Source: Beta vulgaris subsp. vulgaris
Taxonomy: Eukaryota > Streptophyta > Magnoliopsida > Caryophyllales > Amaranthaceae
Assembly (NCBI RefSeq): GCF_026745355.1
Contig: NC_079208.1
Coordinates: forward strand, 25,285,305 to 25,349,304
Direction: 5' to 3'
DNA length: 64,000 nt
The position numbers and the translations under genes are program-made. Below the pieces are notes generated by a model, which was not told where the DNA came from, ran no database searches, and worked only from the letters and a program-made list of their open reading frames with translations. Positions 35,601-44,964 of the stretch are shown piece after piece (the first letter of the stretch is position 1; each line of letters opens with the position of its first letter).

Positions 35601-36779
35601 CATTGGTTAAGTGTCTTAAACTTGTTTAGAATCATACACCAAGTAATAAAAGCTTAAATGAGTATTGTAGGACTTTGCATGAGGCATTTGAACTGAAATA
35701 GACATATAGGTGGATTATAGGAACATTAAACCCAACAAAGGGCTCGAAATGGTTAGTTTCACTCTTTTCATTGGTAAGTGTCTTAAACTTGTTTAGAATT
35801 ATACAACCAAGTAATAGAAAGCTAAATGAGTATTATAGGACTTGCATGAGGCATTATAACTTGAAATAGGACATATAGGTTGGATTATAGGAACATTAAA
35901 CCCAACAAAGGGCTCGAAATGGCTTAGTTTTACTACTTTTCATTGGCTAAGTGTCTTAAACTTGCTTAGAATCATAAACCAAGTAATAAAAGCTTAAATG
36001 AGTATTGTAGACTTGCATGAGGCATTAGACTTGAAATAGGAATATAGGTTGGATTATAGGAACTTAAACCCAACAAAGGGCTCGAAATGGCTTAGTTTTC
36101 ACTCTTTTTCATTGGCTAAATATCTTAAACTTGCTTAGAATCATACAACTAAGTAATAGAAAGCTTAAATGAGTATTGTAAGACTTGCATGAGGCATTAG
36201 AACTTGAAATAGACATATAGGTTGGATTATAGGAACATTAAACCCAACAAAGGGCTCGAAATGGCTTACTTTCCATCATTTTCAATGGCTAAGTGTCTTA
36301 AACTTGCTAAAACCATTCTTGCAGGAAAGTTACGACAAAACTCTTACTTAATGTGAATAAAGAGGGGAAACCAAGTCCCCGAACCAGATTTTCTTTGAGA
36401 CTGTTGGTGGCAGAAAGAAAGGGTGGGTTCCTGGTTTGGGACGAGTGCAGACCTCTATTTTGTGAGGTCTTCGAGGGGGGGAGGTAGTCCGTCCTCCAGT
36501 TGCACTCCTTCCATGTTTTCTCAGTTGTCTGCGAGGTTCGAGGTAGAGACAGCCGAGTTGCAAAGAGAACGTGAGCGGATACAGAAGGAGAGAGAAGAGG
36601 GACGCCTCGCTAGACAAATGGAGAGAGAGGAGGAGCGCAGAGTGCATGAGGAGTACCTGGCGCAGATGAGGGCGACTTTGGAGACCAACAACCAGATGAT
36701 GAGCCAGTGTGGTGGTTCCTTCCCCTTTACCGGGCCTCGAGACCCCCCCACCGGTGGTGGTGATGCGTTTGCGACTTAG
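20691..36779 (+). pseudogene. TNPA-like CACTA protein (Transposase_24 type) with a 15.2-kb intron
   Basis: Exon 1 (to 20919) encodes CPTWLSVSIHEQMMKNAQDK, FRARSQKASKNRRGG and HSHCQGSISLAERAKRL, the hallmark of plant En/Spm Transposase_24 proteins. Intron 20920-20988 (69 bp) is a clean GT-AG. Exon 2 is 20989-21102 (ALDLFMDTQIRDESGKKV, then EVQQIK). Intron 21103-36324 starts gtattg, ends cttgcag and is filled by satellite. Exon 3 (36325-36779) begins ESYDKTL, reaches FETVGGRKKGWVPGLG after small frameshifts, then a Ser-rich segment and a Glu/Arg-rich coiled coil (residues of the 36423-36779 frame about 48-90). The protein would bind subterminal repeats in the nucleus. At least two or three frameshifts in exon 3 make it a pseudogene. 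The true start codon is not identifiable. Confidence 0.82.
21125..36308. repeat. 173-bp satellite array, about 88 copies, confined to one intron
   Basis: Landmarks such as ggaacattaaaccc recur at 21255, 21428, 21601, 21774 and 21947, each 173 bp apart, and continue to 36232. Every monomer carries aaagcttaaatgag, ggctcgaaatggctta and ctaagtgtcttaaac. The array runs head to tail with no unrelated insertions. Divergence between neighbours is moderate, but blocks recur: the variant cattttcaaaagttatttag is at about 23897, 28370 and 32677; gaggtcttataaa at about 24312, 28787 and 33078; agttttaatttactc at about 25080, 29559 and 33845. These give higher-order spacings of about 4.48 and 4.29 kb. A further copy block is offset by 3,448 bp (atagacttataggctgg at 21751 and 25199). 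Small minus-strand ORFs here are artefacts of the repeat. Confidence 0.97.
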
Positions 36780-36899
36780 GCTCCTACGATTTCTTACAAT
36801 ATCTATCATGTATATATTTCGAGACGTGAGAACATATAATTTAGTTAAGACCGTTAACTTATGTTTATGTATGTATGAATTTATGTTAGTGTATCTATC

Positions 36900-37252
36900 A
36901 ATTTTTAATTAATGCAAACAGGTCATTAGTGCAGAATTCGGCGCATTAGCGGACGGCTTGAGTATATTTTGTTGGAAAATGAAACAGGTTAAAAACTATC
37001 TAAACACGATTAACGTTATTATAAAAAAAAAATGAAACTAGCAGCGTCCGCCTTATGAAATTAGCGTCCGCTCAATGCAAAGTGAATCTCACAAGAAGTC
37101 GAGCAATTAGCGACCGTTTTTTGGAAATTATCGTCTGCCTTAAAAGACGCTTATTAGCGTCTACTACGGCGTCGGACGCTAATTAGCTTCCGGCCCCATA
37201 GCAGACGCTAACTTTCATTCATTAGACGCTAAAGGCTGACGTTCTTGTTGTG
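36900..37252 (+). repeat. CACTA-2 3' subterminal repeats and terminal inverted repeat
   Basis: Recurring GCGTCCG/AGACGC motifs occur in both orientations (gcggacggcttg, agcgtccgcctt, agcgtccgctc, gtcggacgctaatt, agacgctaac, agacgctaaagg). The end is ttcttgttgtg, the inverse of the CACTA-1 start. The base run after it is agcatccc, which is copia-B leader. Confidence 0.8.
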
Positions 37253-37531
37253 AGCATCCCTGGTCATGATGGAGGAGAAGAGGAGAAGAATGGGAGGAAG
37301 AAGGTGTCGATATACTGATCGAGGCGGAAAAACCGGCTGCCAAGAATGGCCTGATACCATGTAAGATGATAGAATAACTCCCTAAGGAGGCTTAGGTATT
37401 GTATTAACAATATATACCAGGAGTACAAGATAACCTACATCACTTAATTACATATTTAACATAGATACATTACTCTAAACAAGGATAGAAAATATATTTA
37501 CATATATTTACTCTAATACCAAGCTGCCACA
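37253..37531 (-). mobile_element. Copia-B 5' LTR, PBS and leader
   Basis: Minus-strand LTR from 37531 (tgtggcagcttgg) to 37360 (…catcttaca), 172 bp, with a TATATATTG TATA-like element at about 37410-37418. PBS TGGTATCAGG (initiator tRNA-Met type) is at 37359-37350. The leader continues to 37253, with a possible gag ATG at about 37269 (catgacc in minus), and stops exactly at the CACTA-2 end. The LTR matches the piece at 18104. Confidence 0.8.
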
Positions 37532-38920
37532 TCAAACTGAAGAATATGATGCATAAGTGGACTTTCATACAAAAGATATGCAATATGCATGCTCAACTTT
37601 TTGTGATGCGGAAAACAGAGATTGTGGATCATTAACTACATCAATCTCCACATATTAATATACTCAATATAGGGCATAAAATAAAAAATCTTTCTGTGAT
37701 GCGGAAAACAGACCCTGCACTCTCACTTCATGGATCAGTAAAGAATAGAATATCTTTGTTTTCTTTCGGTCCATGTAAATTGTAAATGTACTGTCAAATC
37801 ACTCTTAGCCAGAATATTCTCTTCCTGCATATATTTTGATTATTTTCCTAGTGAAGAGGAGGGTAGTTGTCCCTAAAGTAATATGTCCCTTAGCTCTATC
37901 AAAAGCTGATCGTGTTACTATTACCATGAATCTAAAAGGAATTAAATGTGTCAAATTTCAAGACTTTAGATAAAAGGATCCCAACTTTTTCCTTCGTATC
38001 TGTTTTGTGTGCTCTTTTTTCCTCTTTTCTCCTATTCTTGCTGCGCTTCATTCCCAGCCTATCAGAGGGTTAATACTCATAGCTCAAGTAACGATTATAG
38101 ATCAAATTGTTGCGAGTCCTGAGTTCCGAATTTATCAAGGTGTACAATGTAATTTAGTTTGATAAAGATAAGCAATGCATTTCTACTAAAAGCTACATCC
38201 AAAAACCAACTAGTCTTTAACAATGGTTTCCTAACTGGCTTACATATTTATATATGATGCAGCACCGAAACCTTTTCCATCTTCTAACTATATATAAGGG
38301 GAGATGGGGAAACCTTGTTTACAACAACAACAATGCCAAAACCTTAATGACATTAACGCAGATTGTTCAAAATTTTGATTCCTTAGATGACTTCACAATT
38401 CTGTAGGTAATATTTTTATTCCTACCATTTCATACTGGCATCAATCACTGGATCTTAGTTTCTAAGAGAATCATCCATTTTCAGGTCGGTAAGCTATAGG
38501 ATGCTAGTCATTTCAGATTTATTTTTCCCCATAAAGATTATTCCTGGAGCCATGATGAGGGAATAATCCATTTCACCTATCAGGATCATTCTCCTTCAAC
38601 TTTCTAGCTACGACTATTCATTGTAATACATCTTTTCCCTCAGAATTGCAAGTTAGTTTACTAATAACATGCAGATTGCACTAATAGTTAGCTTGTTCTA
38701 TAACATTGTTACATCTGAACTAGAGTGTGTTTACACTACCAATAGAGTAATGGTACGTTTGGTTGGTCCAAATCCAAAGATAATAAAAACAAGAAACTAA
38801 AAATGATTAGAAAAGAATAAGGACTAATGAAAGGCTACAAGAACATTCATCAAAAAAAATTAAATGGAAATAAAAAAGACAAAAAAAAAGACAAGATATA
38901 TTGGAAGTATTCGGAACCTT
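37532..38920. other. Unassigned AT-rich DNA
   Basis: No gene is supported. The phrase tgatgcggaaaacaga occurs twice, at about 37601 and 37698. The mixed sequence may be old host intergenic DNA or eroded elements. Confidence 0.4.
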
Positions 38921-38929
38921 ACACTATTC

Positions 38930-39070
38930 CAAACTGATAAAAAACGTTTACGACTTACCACTATTGAAGCATCTACTACATACGAAGTGGAGTATCGCTT
39001 CTTCACTTATATGTTAGGGTGTACTTCGCTTAAGTTATTGAAGTTCACTATATCTTACATGATAGCAAGC
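38930..39070 (+). pseudogene. Possible copia RNase H scrap
   Basis: The + frame gives RLTTIEASTTYEVEYRFFTY, then GCTSLKLL. This resembles the copia RNase H stretch in which a Ser-Thr-Thr-x-Glu-x-Glu-Tyr motif is followed by a Leu-rich helix. Only about 35 residues are involved and nothing else of the element is recognisable nearby, so the call is weak. Confidence 0.3.
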
Positions 39071-39094
39071 AAAAAAATAAGTTCATTAAGATGA

Positions 39095-39672
39095 GTGTGT
39101 GTTCTACCCTTTTTTTGTTCTGGTGTCAAGAATATATATTACGCACCATAATATTTTGAAACACCTTTGATGCAGATCACCTTCTTAATAAGTAATCAGA
39201 ATGTGTGAAGCAGTCATGTTTGCAAGTTTTTTCCTAGTTGTGGCATATATCTACTTTTCCCAGGAAAATCCTGTCAACATAAAAAGTTATTTAAAAAAAT
39301 CAAATTGATTTCGACACTCGGGAGAAAGTATATCAAATTTAGGTCTTCCTTTACTATACCATGTTTTTACGTAAAGGTAAACCATAATTATGGTGAAGCG
39401 TTTGACACTATTCACAAAAAGAGATGGAAATGCAAGAGAAATCATGCATATCCAACTTTGATAAGAGATAGCAAACGAGTCAGCACAAATGTGCATATAT
39501 ATGAACTTAACGTGAAAGGGAAATACAAAATGTTCCTGTATTTAAAAGTTTTAGCCAAATATATGCACATAGCTGAAATCAAACCAACATAGGAGATATA
39601 AACAGTTTTATTGCCGCTTCAATGAATTTTGGGGAATAAATGCACTATAAAACCTGATTTAGGAGTACCACA
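39095..39672. other. Unassigned DNA left of the Tat-B LTR
   Basis: AT-rich; the ORFs on both strands at 39287-39592 overlap each other and have no recognisable motif. Confidence 0.35.
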
Positions 39673-40158
39673 TGTATGGGTATAACCCAAGTACGTTGGC
39701 GGACCAACATGGCGAGTCCGTGAACATTAATTAGGACGAGAGCGAGACAAGTCTCATCCACATCTCTAGCAAGTCAATTCACCTTTGCAGTCCGAGAATG
39801 TTGGCGGTCGCCTAATAAGACAAAAGCAGGGGAATCTTCCCACCTGTTAAGTGCGTCACAGCCATACACGTGTCAAAAGGATTACACACCATGTCAGAGG
39901 AATAGTACTTCTATAAATACCCCACTAGTACTATTTTGCATGTACCTTCTCTTTCATACTAAAAATAACTTCTCTCTCTCATTTCTCTTTCTAAATCCTA
40001 GTTGGACAAACACTGACTTGAGCGTCGGACGAGGTTTCCTCAACCACCCCGAAGGTAGCTCACGTTTGCTTGTTGTGCAGCTATTCACTAAGGGACTCTA
40101 CTTCCCAGATCTTTGGTGAACATCCCTTGAGGTCGTCAACCGTTTCACAACCGAAACA
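39673..40158 (+). mobile_element. Tat-B 5' LTR (486 bp)
   Basis: Starts TGTATGGGTATAACCCAAG and ends ccgaaaca. TATA box cttctataaatacc is at about 39910-39923. The C/T-rich leader and ctgacttgagcgtcggacga block at about 40014 parallel ctgacttgatcgtcggaggg in the Tat-E LTR. The start is confirmed by a second copy of the U3 part, in reverse orientation, ending at 45203 (TGTATGAGTACTACCCAAGT on the minus strand). Confidence 0.8.
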
Positions 40159-40161
40159 ACT

Positions 40162-40590
40162 TGGCGCTGGAAGGAGGGGACTTCCCATCTTTGTGAATGC
40201 TAACATGGAAAGAGCAAGCAATGACGGACGTGGTCCACAAGGATTCGAAACTGTACAAGGGTCTACTCAGCCAGCTATTACCGGACCTATCGGTGCACCT
40301 CAGCTCTCAACTAGAGGGACCAGGAACAATAACGAGCAGCAAACCCCTGAGAACAATGTATCTCAGGTCAACACTGGTGGCGGATCATTCAACCTGAATC
40401 AACTCAGTCAATTCTCCCCTAAGCAGCTACAAATTGTAGCATCTTTTATCCAAATGTTGCAAGACGGTACTCAGCCTAATAACACCCCTACTCCTAATGC
40501 CAGGGGTGGCCAAGTTCGTAGGCGCATGACAGCTATGACTGGTTGCAATGCTAAAGAGAATACGAGGAAGGGGTTCAAAGTACCCCGCTA
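40162..40590 (+). pseudogene. Tat-B PBS and gag N-terminal fragment
   Basis: The PBS-like tggcgctggaaggagggg starts at 40162, two to three bases after the LTR, as in Tat-E. An open frame beginning upstream and with an ATG at 40205 encodes MERASNDGRGPQGFETVQGS and an Asn/Gln-rich segment (NLNQLSQFSPKQLQIVASFI). This suits the low-complexity N-terminus of Tat gag. It stops at about 40590, where gctaaagagaat is repeated 34-36 bp apart and the sequence changes to unrelated coding text. Confidence 0.6.
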
Positions 40591-40596
40591 AAGAGA

Positions 40597-42389
40597 ATGT
40601 GGACCTTTTCTCAGGAGGGACGCCAAATGGAAAGACAAATTGAAGACCCAGAATATGAGGAAGGGGTTGAAAGGATGTCAGCCAACTTTTTATTGGCTAA
40701 AGGTCCTGGCCAACTTCCCTCTCCGCGGCACTATTTCGAGTTTGAGCCAGAAGTTAAGGGTAATGAAGAGTCCGAGACACTGATTCCTTGTACTTGGATT
40801 CCACACACCAAGGACAATCTCGGCAACGAGCTTCTGTCTGCACTTTTCTTGTGCCGGACTCACCCAGAAGGTGTGTAACCTGACTTTTGGTCCGACATAG
40901 GACTTTGTGAATGTTTAATCATTTTGTTTTTTACCATTGATGTTGATCTGTTTTTGATTGACTCGTTTTTATAGGTGCGTGCAGCTTGGATCTCGAGGAG
41001 TTGGGCTTAGACGAGAACTTAAAACCAATGTCTAAGACTCCAGAAGAGCCAATTTCGACTACGACACCGTTCATGGCCTCACTGCTGGTCCACGAGGTGC
41101 TGACCGCGATGCCAGTCGCAGTGGTCGTACCGTTGGCCGAGTTGTTCGACGTGTTGGGCGGATGCAAGGTCAGGGGGATCAGACTCCCTCCCGGTCGGCC
41201 GTCCAGGTGTCGGTCAACAGGGCGGCGATAGTACCAATTAAAGGCGTCGTCGGGAAGCTGAGGCGAAGGGCCTTCAAAAACGACAAACTGTAGAAGTTAG
41301 TTCTACATCTGAGGTGCCTGCTACCGGTCCTGAAGTTCGGGTTAGCTCTCATGTCCGGTAGTCCACTCCTGTCATTCCCCGGACATCTCCACTTGATGTT
41401 GCTATAAGCAGCATTGGGACAACACTTGGATCCGGCTCATCCTGGCGCTAGAGGATCTATGAGATTGTCCGTGCTCCTATTTTTCTCTCGGATATGGGTC
41501 CGGGAATTTATTCTCGGGTCCGAGAATGGATTGAGACGAAGGAGGTACCCCTATGTGCCGCCATTAAGGTTGTCTTCTCTCGCCCCCCAACTACTCCCGA
41601 TCAACTATACCGACCAAATTGGGATGTGAGAGAAGACGAGTCTCTCTATGTAGACATCCCTGCTAATGGCGGCACTCTGGGGTACCATCTATTCAAAGGA
41701 CTCCAATTACCCATAGATTGTCCGGCTGACAAGCTTGTGGCCCCCGCGGCCCAAGTTGCTCATGACTTGGCAGTCGTAAGTGATACTTCTCTTTTTTCTC
41801 TCTCTCTTCTCCCTTTTTTGTAGGCCAACAACTCTGTTGTGGAGCTAATAGTGCAGTACATCGAGTATCAATGTGTGGTCGAGAGCTTTGGACGACTAGC
41901 AAGAGATCTTCAGGCTGATCGCGATGCTACTGTTGCTCATGCCACCAGCTACAAACGGACTTGACTGCTGAGAAGGCGGCCAAGGCCGAGATTGACAAAG
42001 AGGTGGTGCATCTGCGTGTAAAAGTCGGCCAGTTGGAGGAGGCCGAGAAGAAAAGAGAAGAGCTCGAGCTGGCTCTAAAGGCTGCTAAGGAAGAGGCGAC
42101 TACTGCTGTAGAAAAGGTAAAGTCTGATGTCGACTGTCTTACCTTGGTAGATTTCAAGAGGTCCGAGGAGTTTATTGGGCTCCTCGGGGAGAGATATGAT
42201 GGCGGGTGGGTGGCCGCGAAGTGATGTGTCTGCCATTCCCATCCATCTTTTGACTGGGAGCAGATGGAGACTACTTTTACTAAAGGCGCTCACCTGCGTC
42301 CTCTCGATGGCGAGCCCTACATCTGCTTTCAGGATGTCATTGTCAACATTATTCCTGTCACTGGGGATGAAGAAGCGCCATCCTCTTGA
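40597..42389 (+). pseudogene. Tat-C antisense-type gene (plus strand), spliced and broken
   Basis: Relative to Tat-C pol (minus strand) this gene is antisense, as is typical for Tat elements. Two GT-AG introns fit: 40871-40974 and 41776-41823. The text before the second intron, KVVFSRPPTTPDQLYRPNWD and CPADKLVAPAAQVAHDLAV, matches the conserved segment of such proteins. After it come ANNSVVELIVQYIEYQCVVE and a long Lys/Glu/Ala-rich coiled coil (41961-42160), ending with TGA at 42387-42389. Stops near 41270, 41360 and 41960 and a frameshift near 41450 break it. The N-terminal PF04195-like domain is not seen. The function of these proteins is unknown. Confidence 0.65.
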
Positions 42390-42711
42390 TGGTTTTGGCG
42401 GTCATCTCCAGGCTCCTCTGTAGCTTCTAATAGCTTTGGAATTCTCCTTTGTAATTTTTAGAATTCAGCCATTGATAGCATGTAAACACTTTTTAATTGT
42501 AATTTTTTGCTATGAATTTATAAGTGCCTTCTTTTACTGGCTGCCTACATTTTTGCCTGTAGTTGGCTGCCATGCAGTAATCCGTAATTTAATGTTGCTT
42601 TTTCTTTTTATTGCGACTAGTGTTGTCCGAGACACAATGTCGATCCATTAGTAATTATTGCAATTTTATGATAACAACTTTTTTGCATTTATCCAGGTAT
42701 TGATTGTCTTA

Positions 42712-42995
42712 GGCCTGTCATATGACCGTCATCATCTTAGGCCTGTTATATGGCCATTAGTATGTTTAAAGCCTATCATTTTGCTATTTGCACTAGGCCT
42801 GTTATATGGCCGTTATTGTGCTTAGGGGTTGTTATTTAGCTGTGTTTGCACATGGCCTGTATATGGTCGTTAGCGTGCTTAGAGCCTGTCATTTGGCTTT
42901 ATTTGCACTTGGCCTGTTATATGACCGTTAGCGTCTTTAGAGGCTGTCATTTTGGCTTTATTTGCACTTGGCCTGTTATATGGTCGTTGTCCAAT
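42712..42995. repeat. 58-bp minisatellite, about five copies
   Basis: ggcctgt recurs at 42712, 42740, 42796, 42854, 42911 and 42970. After a short first interval the steps are 56-59 bp. Each unit has ggcctgttatatgg, a cgttag stretch and a catttggctttatttgcac stretch. It lies between the 3' end of the antisense gene and the pol of Tat-C. Confidence 0.85.
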
Positions 42996-43099
42996 TTAAC
43001 AGAAATACGACTTCAATACGTAAATAAAATATATGGAACGCTTACGGCTACTTGTATTATTTAAATGACAATCGTGGCTCTCGGCCAATTATATTACAC

Positions 43100-44250
43100 A
43101 TAATATTTCTTTAAGACGCTAGCATTCCAGCAGCTCTTTAGCTCCTTGTCATCCATATTATTCAAAATGTAGGAACCCGGAGCGAGCTTTTTGGCTTATA
43201 ACATAAGGGCCTTCCTAGTAAGCCTCAGCTTTCCTTCTGCATGAGCTTTTCCCATGACGGTCGTTCTTCTCAGTATAAAGTGACCAACCTATAACGGTCT
43301 TTCCAGGATTCTTTTGTTGTAGGCACTGATTCTGTCCTTATACATCGCTACTTTTAGTTTCGTCATTAGCCTTATTTCAGGGAGGAAATCCAAATGTTCC
43401 CTTAGTGCTTGATCGTTTTCTCTACGATCTGGTGCTTAATCCGGTAAGAGGGTAGCCCTACCTCTACCGGTAGCACCGCTTCTACATCAAAGGCCAACTT
43501 GAAAGGGCTTTCCCCTGTTGCTTCCCTCTCTATTGTTCTGTTCGCCCACAGTAATGTCGGTACCATCTCGGTCCACCTGCCTTTGAACTCGTCTACTTCT
43601 TCTTTAGAGCGTTCAGGATTTGTTTGTTAGCGGCCTCGACTTGACCGTTGCTCTGAGGATGGCATACTGCTGAGCATGCAAACTTGACCCTGAAGTCTTG
43701 TATCGGCCGGCAGTCACACTATACGCCATGGTAAAAAACGATGCCGATATGGATACCAAATCTAGTCATGATGTTTTGCTAGATGAATTTTCGTATCTGA
43801 TTTGCTTTTATCTTCACTGTCGGCTCGGCCTCTATCCATTTCGTGAAATAATCAATTCCAACGATAAGGAACCGCCTACCTTCAGTCGCGGTTGTGAATG
43901 GTCCCATCATGTCCATTCCCTATTGGGCGAATGGTATCGGACATAAAATGGGTTGTAAGTCATTTGCAGGTCTGTTTATCACCGGAGCAATCTTCAGAAA
44001 TTCATCACATCTTTTCACAAAGCTTTGGGCGTCCGCCAGCATGCTTGGCCAGTAAAAGCCAGCTCTCAGTTCTTTCAACGCTAGAGCCTTCCCTCCTATG
44101 TGATTTCCGCAAACCCCTTCATATATTTCTTCCACTATCCTCGTGGCCTCCGTTGCTGTTGCACACTTTAGCAAGGGTAGGTTGAACAACTTCTTGTACA
44201 ATTAGTTCTGGTATATTATATACCAGTTTGCTAGCCACTTTAGTTCTTAG
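43100..44250 (-). pseudogene. Tat-C integrase remnant
   Basis: The H2C2 zinc-binding part is at 44130-43980 (EEIYEGVCGNHIGGKALALK, RAGFYWPSML, then a single-Cys version of the C-x-x-C). The core is at about 43930-43800 (MDMMGPFTT, then FLIVGIDYFTKWIEAEP). The late catalytic block is at about 43680-43600 (CHPQSNGQVEAANKQIL, with Glu present). The C-terminal part fades near 43100. Several stops and frameshifts occur. The pol orientation is minus, opposite to Tat-B. Confidence 0.75.
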
Positions 44251-44399
44251 CGAACATCTGGTCTGCAGGGAGCGCTCCCGTTCTCCTTGTTGATTAATAC
44301 TGTTGACGACAACTGTTCTCTCGACAATGTGCTTCTCTTTTAGGATGTCGACTACCACAGTTCTTTCAATGTTAAATAAATTTGAGCTAGCGAGTTTTG

Positions 44400-44964
44400 A
44401 CAATGCATCTGCTTTTGTGTTCTCGGCCCTGTGATGGCTTGAACTTCAAAGTGTTCCAACTAAGCAATTACTTCTTTGGTTTTTTCGACATACTTTTGCA
44501 TGTTTGCTTTTATCTCAAACTCTTCTATAAGCTGACCACTTACCAGCTGCGAGTCCGTCTTCAGAGATACGTTTATTGCATCCCCTGCTATGCACATTTC
44601 TAGTCCGACAATAGCTGCTTCATATTTTGATTCATTATTTGATGTCGGGAATGCAAACTTAACCGCATACTCATATATGTTCCAATTCGGGATAGTCACC
44701 ATGATCCCGTCACCTGCCCCACTTGTTGCTGAAGATCCATCAATTTCGAGCAACCATGCTTCTTTCTCATCTACTTCTTCTTCTTCATACGCCTCTGTTA
44801 TGAAACCCGCCACTGTTTGTGCCTTGATGGCGGTTCGCGGCTTATATTGGATATCATATTCTGACAACTCGACGGCCAATTTCAGTAAATGGTCTGACGT
44901 ATCCATTTTCTGCAAAGCCTTGTCTAATGGGTTATTAGTCAGAACTTGTATAGGATGACAATCA
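44400..44964 (-). pseudogene. Tat-C RNase H remnant
   Basis: From about 44964 the minus strand reads YFDCHPIQVLTNNPLDKALQ, then the MDTSDHLLKLAVELSEYDIQ block and RTAIKAQTVAGFITEA. The RNase H core has LLEIDGSSATSGAGDGIMV (catalytic Asp), NNESKYEAAIVGLEMCI (catalytic Glu) and LKTDSQLVSGQL (third Asp). These residues are all kept. The end of the domain runs into a stop at about 44460 and continues in other frames. Confidence 0.85.

Larger units (their letters stand above)
20691..37252 (+). mobile_element. CACTA-2: 5'-truncated CACTA element inserted in copia-B
   Basis: The right end is TTCTTGTTGTG at 37242-37252, preceded by GCGTC-type subterminal repeats like those of CACTA-1. Copia-B gag lies on its left and copia-B leader, PBS and 5' LTR on its right, in the same orientation, so CACTA-2 landed in the copia-B leader/gag region. 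No CACTA terminus is visible near 20690, so its left part, including any TNP2 gene, has been lost. What remains is a TNPA-like gene with a giant satellite-filled intron. The left boundary is approximate (20650-20720). Confidence 0.75.

Noticed and set aside
21125..36308. CRISPR-like regular repeats
   Set aside because: Repeat units directly abut with no unique spacers, the unit is 173 bp, and the context is a plant genome.
36348..36809. Minus-strand ORF of 153 codons
   Set aside because: It overlaps exon 3 of the TNPA-like gene; the plus strand has the recognisable GGRKKGWVPGLG block and coiled coil.
6366..37252. A single 30.9-kb CACTA element
   Set aside because: Terminal sequences agree, but the 3-bp flanks differ (gtt and agc) and the right end lies within a copia whose other half is at 18104-20690, so the simple reading fails. 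Kept as an open question in the findings.
39305..39592. 95-codon ORF as a small host gene
   Set aside because: It has no recognised domain or promoter and overlaps an equally open minus-strand ORF in AT-rich DNA.
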